Below are positions 36,518 to 47,400 of a DNA stretch of 64,000 bases, piece by piece. The position numbers and the translations under genes are program-made. Source of the stretch: Petrolisthes cinctipes (Eukaryota > Arthropoda > Malacostraca > Decapoda > Porcellanidae). The notes under the pieces are model-generated. The model was given only the letters and a program-made list of their open reading frames with translations, did not search any database and was not told the origin of the DNA. The number at the start of each line of letters is the position of its first letter. The stretch's first letter is position 1. Location: contig JAWQEG010001306.1 in the NCBI GenBank assembly GCA_033782935.1, positions 2,108,001-2,172,000 on the forward strand, written 5' to 3'.

Positions 36518-38865
36518 GTGTTAGAGTATTTTCAAAATACAGGCCAATAACATACTGAAAATCGATCTTTTAGGTGCCCAAAAGTCGATATGTGCATGCA
36601 TCTTCTGTACCCGTTTATATCTCAAATTCTGGCCCTAATCACCCGAAAATTCGATATTTTGGGGTCCCAGAAGCGATCTGTACATGCCTACTCCGTGTTA
36701 GAGTATTTTCAAAATTCAGGCCCAAAACATGCTGAAAATCGATATTTTTGTTGCCCAAAGTAAATATGTGCATGTATCTTCTGTACCCGTTTATATCTCA
36801 AATTCAGGCTCAAAAACACCCGAAAATTCAATATTTTGGGGTCCCAGAAGCAATCTGTACATGCCTACTCAGTGCTAGAATATTTTCAAAATATAGGCTA
36901 AAAACATGCTAAAAATCGATCTATTACGTGCCAAAAAGTCGATATCTCAAATTCAGTCCCAAAACACCCGAAAATTCGATATTTAGGGGTCCCAGAAGCG
37001 ATCTGTACATGCCTACTCCGTGTTAGAGTATTTTCAAAATACATGCTCAAAACATACTGAAAATCGATCTTTTAGGTGCACAAAAGTCGATATGTGCATG
37101 CATCTTCAGTACCCGTATATATCTCAAATTCAGGCTCAAAACACCCGAAAATTCAATATTTTGGGGTCCCAGAAGCAATCTGTACATGCCTACTCAGTGT
37201 TAGAGTATTTTCAAAATACAGGCCCAAAACATGCTGAAAATCGATATTTTAGATGCCCAAAGTCAATATGTGCATGTATCTTCTGTACCCGTTTATATCT
37301 CAAATTCAGGCTCAAAACACCCGAAAATTCAATATTTTGGGGTCCCAGAAGCAATCTGTACAGTGCTAGAATATTTTCAAAATATAGGCTAAAAACATGC
37401 TAAAAATCGATCTTTTAAGTGCCAAAAAGTCGATATCTCAAATTCAGTCCCAAAACACCCGAAAATTCGATATTTAGGGGTCCCAGAAGCGATCTGTACA
37501 TGCCTACTACGTGTTAGAGTATTTTCAAAATACAGGCCAAAAACATACTGAAAATTGATCTTTTAGGTGCCCAAAAGTCGATATGTGCATGCATCTTCTG
37601 TACCCGTTTATATCTCAAATTCTGGCCCTAAACACCCGAAAATTCGATATTTTGGGGTCCCAGAAGCGATCTGTACATGCCTACTCCGTGTTAGAGTATT
37701 TTCAAAATTCAGGCCCAAAACATGCTGAAAATCGATATTTTTGGCGCCCAAAGTTAATATGTGCATGTATCTTCTGTACCCGTTTATATCTCAAATTCAG
37801 GCTCAAAACACTCGAAAATTCAATATTTTGGGGGCCCAGAAGCAATCTGTACATGCCTACTCAGTGCTAGAATATTTTCAAAATGTAGGCTAAAAACATG
37901 CTAAAAATCGATCTTTTAGGTGCCAAAAAGTCGATATCTCAAATTCAGTCCCAAAACACCCGAAAATTCGATATTTAGGGGTCCCAGAAGCGATCTGTAC
38001 ATGCCTACTCCGTGTTAGAGTATTTTCAAAATACATGCTCAAAACATACTGAAAATCGATCTTTTAGGTGCACAAAAGTCGATATGTGCATGCATCTTCA
38101 GTACCCGTTTATATCTCAAATTCAGGCTCAAAACACCCGAAAATTCAATATTTTGGGGTCCCAGAAGCAATCTGTACATGCCTACTCAGTGTTAGAGTAT
38201 TTTCAAAATACAGGCCCAAAACATGCTGAAAATCGATATTTTAGATGATCAAAGTCAATATGTGCATGTATCTTCTGTACCCGTTTATATCTCAAATTCA
38301 GGCTCAAAACACCCAAAAATTCAATATTTTGGGGTCCCAGAAGCAATCTGTACATGCCTACACAGTGCTAGAATATTTTCAAAATATAGACTAAAAACAT
38401 GCTAAAAATCAACATTTTAGGTGCCAAAAAATCGATATCTCAAATTCAGTCCCAAAACACCCGAAAATTCGATATTTAGAGGTCCCAGAAGGTATCTGTA
38501 CATGCTTACTCCGTGTTAGAGTATTTTCAAAATACAGGCCAAAAACATACTGAAAATCGATCTTTTAGGTGCCCAAAAGTCGATATGTGCATGCATCTTC
38601 TGTACCCGTTTATATCTCAAATTCAGGCTCAAAACACCCGAAAATTCGATATTTTGGGGTCCCAGAAGCAATCTGTACATGCCTAGTCAGTGTTAGAGTA
38701 TTTTCAAAATACAGGCCCAAAACATGCTGAAAATCGACATTTTAGATGCCCAAAGTCAATATGTGCATGTATCTTCTGTACCCGTTTATATCTCAAATTC
38801 AGGCTCAAAACACCCGAAAATTCAATATTTTGGGGTCCCAGAAGCAATCTGTACATGCCTACACA

Positions 38866-39041
38866 GTGCTAGAATATTTTCAAAATATAGGCTAAAAACA
38901 TGCTGAAAATCGATATTTTTGGTGCCCAAAGTCAATATGTGCATGTATCTTCTGTACCCGTTTATATCTCAAATTCTGGCTCAAAACACCCGAAAATTCA
39001 ATATTTTGCGGTCCCAGAAGCAATCTGTACATGCCTACTCA
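38866..39041 (+). repeat. C-headed full-length hybrid monomer (C/B2)
   Basis: It begins GTGCTAGAATATTTTC like a C, switches to B2 at ATGCTGAAAATCGATATTTT and TGGTGCCC, and is 176 bp long, so it keeps the 29 bp that C lacks. Copies at 42123, 46588 and 49845 follow from the duplications. It is a clear within-monomer exchange product. Confidence 0.88.
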
Positions 39042-40171
39042 GTGCTAGAATATTTTCAAAATATAGGCTAAAAACATGCTAAAAATCGATCTTTTAGGTG
39101 CCAAAAAGTCGATATCTCAAATTCAATTCTAAAACACCCGAAAATTCGATATTTAGGGGTCCCACAAGCGATCTGTACATGCCTACTCCGTGTTAGAGTA
39201 TTTTCAAAATACATGCTCAAAACATACTGAAAATCGATCTTTTAGGTGCACAAAAGTCGAATGTGCATGCATCTTCAGTACCCGTTTATATCTCAAATTC
39301 AGGCTCAAAACACCCGAAAATTCAATATTTTGGGGTCCCAGAAGCAATCTGTACAGTGCTAGAATATTTTCAAAATATAGGCTAAAAACATGCTAAAAAT
39401 CGATCTTTTAAGTGCCATAAAGTCGATATCTCAAATTCAGTCCCAAAACACCCGAAAATTCGATATTTAGGGGTCCCAGAAGCGATCTGTACATGCCTAC
39501 TCCGTGTTAGAGTATTTTCAAAATACAGGCCAAAAACATACTGAAAATCGATCTTTTAGGTGCCCAAAAGTCGATATGTGCATGCATCTTCTGTACCCGT
39601 TTATATCTCAAATTCTGGCCCTAAACACCCGAAAATTCGATATTTTGGGGTCCCAGAAGCAATCTGTACATGCCTACTCCGTGTTAGAGTATTTTCAAAA
39701 TTCAGGCCCAAAACATGCTGAAAATCGATATTTTTGGCGCCCAAAGTCAATATGTGCATGTATCTTCTGTACCCGTTTATATCTCAAATTCAGGCTCAAA
39801 ACACCCGAAAATTCAATATTTTGGGGTCCCAGAAGCAATCTGTACAGTGCTAGAATATTTTCAAAATATAGGCTAAAAACATGCTAAAAATCGATCTTTT
39901 AGGTGCCAAAAAGTCGATATCTCAAATTCAGTCCCAAAACACCCGAAAATTCGATATTTAGGGGTCCCAGAAGCGATCTGTACATGCCTACTCCGTGTTA
40001 GAGTATTTTCAAAATACATGCTCAAAACATACTGAAAATCGATCTTTTAGGTGCACAAAAGTCGATATGTGCATGCATCTTCAGTACCCGTTTATATCTC
40101 AAATTCAGGCTCAAAACACCCGAAAATTCAATATTTTGGGGTCCTAGAAGCAATCTGTACATGCCTACTCA

Positions 40172-40323
40172 GTGTTAGATTTTTTTCAAAATACAGGCCG
40201 AAAACATGCTGAAAATCGATATTTTAGATGCCCAAAGTCAATATGTGCATGTATCTTCTGTACCAAAACACCCGAAAATTCAATATTTTGGGGTCCCAGA
40301 AGCAATCTGTACATGCCTACACA
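40172..40323 (+). repeat. B1 monomer with 24-bp deletion (152 bp)
   Basis: CTGTACC joins directly to AAAACACCCG, removing 24 bp. The head also carries GTTAGATTTTTTTC, which destroys the dyad. Copies sit at 43439-43590, 47894-48045, 51161-51312 and 57103-57254. The monomer at 55949-56100 has the deletion but a normal head. Confidence 0.92.
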
Positions 40324-41268
40324 GTGCTAGAATATTTTCAAAATATAGGCTAAAAACATGCTAAAAATCGACATTTTAGGTGCCAAAAAATCGATATCTC
40401 AAATTCAGTCCCAAAACACCCGAAAATTCGATATTTAGAGGACCCAGAAGGTATCTGTACATGCTTACTCCGTGTTAGAGTATTTTCAAAATACAGGCCC
40501 AAAACATACTGAAAATCGATCTTTTAGGAGCCCAAAAGTCGATATGTGCATGCATCTTCTGTACCCGTTTATATCTCAAATTCAGGCTCAAAACACCCGA
40601 AAATTCAATATTTTGGGGTCCCAGAAGCAATCTGTACATGCCTACTCAGTGTTAGAGTATTTTCAAAATACAGGCCCAAAACATGCTGAAAATCGATATT
40701 TTAGATGCTCAAAGTCAATATGTGCATATATCTTCTGTACCCGTTTATATCTCAAATTCAGGCTCAAAACACCTGAAAATTCAATATTTTGGGGTCCCAG
40801 AAGCAATCTGTACATGCCTACACAGTGCTAGAATATTTTCAAAATATAGGCTAAAAACATGCTAAAAATCGACTTTTTAGGTGCCAAAAAATCGATATCT
40901 CAAATTCAGTCCCAAAACACCCGAAAATTCGATATTTAGAGGTCCCAGAAGGTATCTGTACATGCTTACTCCGTGTTAGAGTATATTCAAAATACAGGCC
41001 AAAAACATACTGAAAATCGATCTTTTAGGTGCACAAAAGTCGATATCTCAAATTCAGTCCCAAAACACCCGAAAATTCGATATTTAGGGGTCCCAGAAGC
41101 GATCTGTACATGCCTACTCCGTGCTAGAATATTTTCAAAATGTAGGCTAAAAACATGCTAAAAATCGATCTTTTAGGTGCCAAAAAGTCGATATCTCAAA
41201 TTCAGTCCCAAAACACCCGAAAATTCGATATTTAGGGGTCCCAGAAGCGATCTGTACATGCCTACTCC

Positions 41269-44239
41269 GTGTTAGAGTATTTTCAAAATACATGCTCAAA
41301 ACATACTGAAAATCGATCTTTTAGGTGCACAAAAGTCGATATGTGCATGCATCTTCAGTACCCGTTTATATCTCAAATTCAGGCTCAAAACACCCGAAAA
41401 TTCAATATTTTGGGGTCCCAGAAGCAATCTGTACATGCCTACTCAGTGTTAGAGTATTTTCAAAATACAGGCCCAAAACATGCTGAAAATCGATATTTTA
41501 GATGATCAAAGTCAATATGTGCATGTATCTTCTGTACCCGTTTATATCTCAAATTCAGGCTCAAAACACCCAAAAATTCAATATTTTGGGGTCCCAGAAG
41601 CAATCTGTACATGCCTACACAGTGCTAGAATATTTTCAAAATATAGACTAAAAACATGCTAAAAATCAACATTTTAGGTGCCAAAAAATCGATATCTCAA
41701 ATTCAGTCCCAAAACACCCGAAAATTCGATATTTAGAGGTCCCAGAAGGTATCTGTACATGCTTACTCCGTGTTAGAGTATTTTCAAAATACAGGCCAAA
41801 AACATACTGAAAATCGATCTTTTAGGTGCCCAAAAGTCGATATGTGCATGCATCTTCTGTACCCGTTTATATCTCAAATTCAGGCTCAAAACACCCGAAA
41901 ATTCGATATTTTGGGGTCCCAGAAGCAATCTGTACATGCCTACTCAGTGTTAGAGTATTTTCAAAATACAGGCCCAAAACATGCTGAAAATCGACATTTT
42001 AGATGCCCAAAGTCAATATGTGCATGTATCTTCTGTACCCGTTTATATCTCAAATTCAGGCTCAAAACACCCGAAAATTCAATATTTTGGGGTCCCAGAA
42101 GCAATCTGTACATGCCTACACAGTGCTAGAATATTTTCAAAATATAGGCTAAAAATATGCTGAAAATCGATATTTTTGGTGCCCAAAGTCAATATGTGCA
42201 TGTATCTTCTGTACCCGTTTATATCTCAAATTCTGGCTCAAAACACCCGAAAATTCAATATTTTGCGGTCCCAGAAGCAATCTGTACATGCCTACTCAGT
42301 GCTAGAATATTTTCAAAATATAGGCTAAAAACATGCTAAAAATCGATCTTTTAGGTGCCAAAAAGTCGATATCTCAAATTCAATTCTAAAACACCCGAAA
42401 ATTCGATATTTAGGGGTCCCAGAAGCGATCTGTACATGCCTACTCCGTGTTAGAGTATTTTCAAAATACATGCTCAAAATATACTGAAAATAGATCTTTT
42501 AGGTGCACAAAAGTCGAATGTGCATGCATCTTCAGTACCCGTTTATATCTCAAATTCAGGCTCAAAACACCCGAAAATTCAATATTTTGGGGTCCCAGAA
42601 GCAATCTGTACAGTGCTAGAATATTTTCAAAATATAGGCTAAAAACATGCTAAAAATCGATCTTTTAAGTGCCATAAAGTCGATATCTCAAATTCAGCCC
42701 CAAAACACCCGAAAATTCGATATTTAGGGGTCCCAGAAGCGATCTGTACATGCCTACTCCGTGTTAGAGTATTTTCAAAATACAGGCCAAAAACATACTG
42801 AAAATCGATCTTTTAGGTGCCCAAAAGTCGATATGTGCATGCATCTTCTGTACCCGTTTATATCTCAAATTCTGGCCCTAAACACCCGAAAATTCGATAT
42901 TTTGGGGTCCCAGAAGCAATCTGTACATGCCTACTACGTGTTAGAGTATTTTCAAAATTCAGGCCCAAAACATGCTGAAAATCGATATTTTTGGCGCCCA
43001 AAGTCAATATGTGCATGTATCTTCTGTACCCGTTTATATCTCAAATTCAGGCTCAAAACACCCGAAAATTCAATATTTTGGGGTCCCAGAAGCAATCTGT
43101 ACATGCCTACTCAGTGCTAGAATATTTTCAAAATATAGGCTAAAAACATGCTAAAAATCGATCTTTTAGGTGCCAAAAAGTCGATATCTCAAATTCAGTC
43201 CCAAAACACCCGAAAATTCGATATTTAGGGGTCCCAGAAGCGATCTGTACATGCCTACTCCGTGTTAGAGTATTTTCAAAATACATGCTCAAAACATACT
43301 GAAAATCGATCTTTTAGGTGCACAAAAGTCGATATGTGCATGCATCTTCAGTACCCGTTTATATCTCAAATTCAGGCTCAAAACACCCGAAAATTCAATA
43401 TTTTGGGGTCCTAGAAGCAATCTGTACATGCCTACTCAGTGTTAGATTTTTTTCAAAATACAGGCCGAAAACATGCTGAAAATCGATATTTTAGATGCCC
43501 AAAGTCAATATGTGCATGTATCTTCTGTACCAAAACACCCGAAAATTCAATATTTTGGGGTCCCAGAAGCAATCTGTACATGCCTACACAGTGCTAGAAT
43601 ATTTTCAAAATATAGGCTAAAAACATGCTAAAAATCGACATTTTAGGTGCCAAAAAATCGATATCTCAAATTCAGTCCCAAAACACCCGAAAATTCGATA
43701 TTTAGAGGACCCAGAAGGTATCTGTACATGCTTACTCCGTGTTAGAGTATTTTCAAAATACAGGCCCAAAACATACTGAAAATCGATCTTTTAGGAGCCC
43801 AAAAGTCGATATGTGCATGCATCTTCTGTACCCGTTTATATCTCAAATTCAGGCTCAAAACACCCGAAAATTCAATATTTTGGGGTCCCAGAAGCAATCT
43901 GTACATGCCTACTCAGTGTTAGAGTATTTTCAAAATACAGGCCCAAAACATGCTGAAAATCGATATTTTAGATGCTCAAAGTCAATATGTGCATATATCT
44001 TCTGTACCCGTTTATATCTCAAATTCAGGCTCAAAACACCTGAAAATTCAATATTTTGGGGTCCCAGAAGCAATCTGTACATGCCTACACAGTGCTAGAA
44101 TATTTTCAAAATATAGGCTAAAAACATGCTAAAAATCGACTTTTTAGGTGCCAAAAAATCGATATCTCAAATTCAGTCCCAAAACACCCGAAAATTCGAT
44201 ATTTAGAGGTCCCAGAAGGTATCTGTACATGCTTACTCC
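41269..44239 (+). repeat. 3,257-bp internal duplicate b (inside 7,722 copy 1)
   Basis: This copy carries its own variants: AAAATATACTGAAAATAGATC-type changes around 42476-42495, TCAGCCCCAAAAC near 42694 and CTACTACGTG near 42930. All recur 7,722 bp later, so they predate the larger duplication. It ends where the chimeric monomer at 44240 begins. Confidence 0.93.
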
Positions 44240-44416
44240 GTGTTAGAGTATATTCAAAATACAGGCCAAAAACATACTGAAAATCGATCTTTTAGGTGCA
44301 CAAAAGTCGATATGTGCATGCATCTTCTGTACCCGTTTATATCTCAAATTCTGGCCCTAAACACCCGAAAATTCGATATTTTGGGGTCCCAGAAGCGATC
44401 TGTACATGCCTACTCC
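44240..44416 (+). repeat. Chimeric A monomer at the 7,722-bp duplication junction
   Basis: The head (GAGTATATTC, GTGCACAAAAG) matches the short A2/C monomer at 40973. The body retains the 29 bp missing there and leads into B2 44417, which has the private GTTGCCCAAAGTAAATATG of 36747. The exchange point therefore lies between about 44,313 and 44,467. The monomer at 51962 has the same head. Confidence 0.85.
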
Positions 44417-47400
44417 GTGTTAGAGTATTTTCAAAATTCAGGCCCAAAACATGCTGAAAATCGATATTTTTGTTGCCCAAAGTAAATATGTGCATGTATC
44501 TTCTGTACCCGTTTATATCTCAAATTCAGGCTCAAAAACACCCGAAAATTCAATATTTTGGGGTCCCAGAAGCAATCTGTACATGCCTACTCAGTGCTAG
44601 AATATTTTCAAAATATAGGCTAAAAACATGCTAAAAATCGATCTATTACGTGCCAAAAAGTCGATATCTCAAATTCAGTCCCAAAACACCCGAAAATTCG
44701 ATATTTAGGGGTCCCAGAAGCGATCTGTACATGCCTACTCCGTGTTAGAGTATTTTCAAAATACATGCTCAAAACATACTGAAAATCGATCTTTTAGGTG
44801 CACAAAAGTCGATATGTGCATGCATCTTCAGTACCCGTATATATCTCAAATTCAGGCTCAAAACACCCGAAAATTCAATATTTTGGGGTCCCAGAAGCAA
44901 TCTGTACATGCCTACTCAGTGTTAGAGTATTTTCAAAATACAGGCCCAAAACATGCTGAAAATCGATATTTTAGATGCCCAAAGTCAATATGTGCATGTA
45001 TCTTCTGTACCCGTTTATATCTCAAATTCAGGCTCAAAACACCCGAAAATTCAATATTTTGGGGTCCCAGAAGCAATCTGTACAGTGCTAGAATATTTTC
45101 AAAATATAGGCTAAAAACATGCTAAAAATCGATCTTTTAAGTGCCAAAAAGTCGATATCTCAAATTCAGTCCCAAAACACCCGAAAATTCGATATTTAGG
45201 GGTCCCAGAAGCGATCTGTACATGCCTACTACGTGTTAGAGTATTTTCAAAATACAGGCCAAAAACATACTGAAAATTGATCTTTTAGGTGCCCAAAAGT
45301 CGATATGTGCATGCATCTTCTGTACCCGTTTATATCTCAAATTCTGGCCCTAAACACCCGAAAATTCGATATTTTGGGGTCCCAGAAGCGATCTGTACAT
45401 GCCTACTCCGTGTTAGAGTATTTTCAAAATTCAGGCCCAAAACATGCTGAAAATCGATATTTTTGGCGCCCAAAGTTAATATGTGCATGTATCTTCTGTA
45501 CCCGTTTATATCTCAAATTCAGGCTCAAAACACTCGAAAATTCAATATTTTGGGGGCCCAGAAGCAATCTGTACATGCCTACTCAGTGCTAGAATATTTT
45601 CAAAATGTAGGCTAAAAACATGCTAAAAATCGATCTTTTAGGTGCCAAAAAGTCGATATCTCAAATTCAGTCCCAAAACACCCGAAAATTCGATATTTAG
45701 GGGTCCCAGAAGCGATCTGTACATGCCTACTCCGTGTTAGAGTATTTTCAAAATACATGCTCAAAACATACTGAAAATCGATCTTTTAGGTGCACAAAAG
45801 TCGATATGTGCATGCATCTTCAGTACCCGTTTATATCTCAAATTCAGGCTCAAAACACCCGAAAATTCAATATTTTGGGGTCCCAGAAGCAATCTGTACA
45901 TGCCTACTCAGTGTTAGAGTATTTTCAAAATACAGGCCCAAAACATGCTGAAAATCGATATTTTAGATGATCAAAGTCAATATGTGCATGTATCTTCTGT
46001 ACCCGTTTATATCTCAAATTCAGGCTCAAAACACCCAAAAATTCAATATTTTGGGGTCCCAGAAGCAATCTGTACATGCCTACACAGTGCTAGAATATTT
46101 TCAAAATATAGACTAAAAACATGCTAAAAATCAACATTTTAGGTGCCAAAAAATCGATATCTCAAATTCAGTCCCAAAACACCCGAAAATTCGATATTTA
46201 GAGGTCCCAGAAGGTATCTGTACATGCTTACTCCGTGTTAGAGTATTTTCAAAATACAGGCCAAAAACATACTGAAAATCGATCTTTTAGGTGCCCAAAA
46301 GTCGATATGTGCATGCATCTTCTGTACCCGTTTATATCTCAAATTCAGGCTCAAAACACCCGAAAATTCGATATTTTGGGGTCCCAGAAGCAATCTGTAC
46401 ATGCCTAGTCAGTGTTAGAGTATTTTCAAAATACAGGCCCAAAACATGCTGAAAATCGACATTTTAGATGCCCAAAGTCAATATGTGCATGTATCTTCTG
46501 TACCCGTTTATATCTCAAATTCAGGCTCAAAACACCCGAAAATTCAATATTTTGGGGTCCCAGAAGCAATCTGTACATGCCTACACAGTGCTAGAATATT
46601 TTCAAAATATAGGCTAAAAACATGCTGAAAATCGATATTTTTGGTGCCCAAAGTCAATATGTGCATGTATCTTCTGTACCCGTTTATATCTCAAATTCTG
46701 GCTCAAAACACCCGAAAATTCAATATTTTGCGGTCCCAGAAGCAATCTGTACATGCCTACTCAGTGCTAGAATATTTTCAAAATATAGGCTAAAAACATG
46801 CTAAAAATCGATCTTTTAGGTGCCAAAAAGTCGATATCTCAAATTCAATTCTAAAACACCCGAAAATTCGATATTTAGGGGTCCCACAAGCGATCTGTAC
46901 ATGCCTACTCCGTGTTAGAGTATTTTCAAAATACATGCTCAAAACATACTGAAAATCGATCTTTTAGGTGCACAAAAGTCGAATGTGCATGCATCTTCAG
47001 TACCCGTTTATATCTCAAATTCAGGCTCAAAACACCCGAAAATTCAATATTTTGGGGTCCCAGAAGCAATCTGTACAGTGCTAGAATATTTTCAAAATAT
47101 AGGCTAAAAACATGCTAAAAATCGATCTTTTAAGTGCCATAAAGTCGATATCTCAAATTCAGTCCCAAAACACCCGAAAATTCGATATTTAGGGGTCCCA
47201 GAAGCGATCTGTACATGCCTACTCCGTGTTAGAGTATTTTCAAAATACAGGCCAAAAACATACTGAAAATCGATCTTTTAGGTGCCCAAAAGTCGATATG
47301 TGCATGCATCTTCTGTACCCGTTTATATCTCAAATTCTGGCCCTAAACACCCGAAAATTCGATATTTTGGGGTCCCAGAAGCAATCTGTACATGCCTACT

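Larger units (their letters stand above)
38012..41268 (+). repeat. 3,257-bp internal duplicate a (inside 7,722 copy 1)
   Basis: A1 38012 through C2 41121 recurs from 41269 at offset 3,257. The offset becomes 3,267 after 39847, because copy a carries a 10-bp deletion there that copy b lacks. Copy-a private variants are GCCTAGTCAG at about 38682 and CCCACAAGCG at about 39163. Confidence 0.93.
36518..44239 (+). repeat. 7,722-bp super-repeat, copy 1 (47 monomers)
   Basis: Starts: A2 36518, B2 36695 (177 bp), C2 36872, A1 37020, B1 37197 (166), C2 37363, A2 37511, B2 37688, C2 37864, A1 38012, B1 38189, C1 38365, A2 38513, B1 38690, C/B2 hybrid 38866, C2 39042, A1 39190 (166), C2 39356, A2 39504, B2 39681 (166), C2 39847, A1 39995, B1 40172 (152), C1 40324, A2 40472, B1 40649, C1 40825, A2/C hybrid 40973 (148), C2 41121. 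A second, near-identical set then runs from A1 41269 to C1 44092. The lengths sum to exactly 7,722. Strict identity with copy 2 begins near 36,640, just after AATCACCC at about 36637. Confidence 0.95.
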
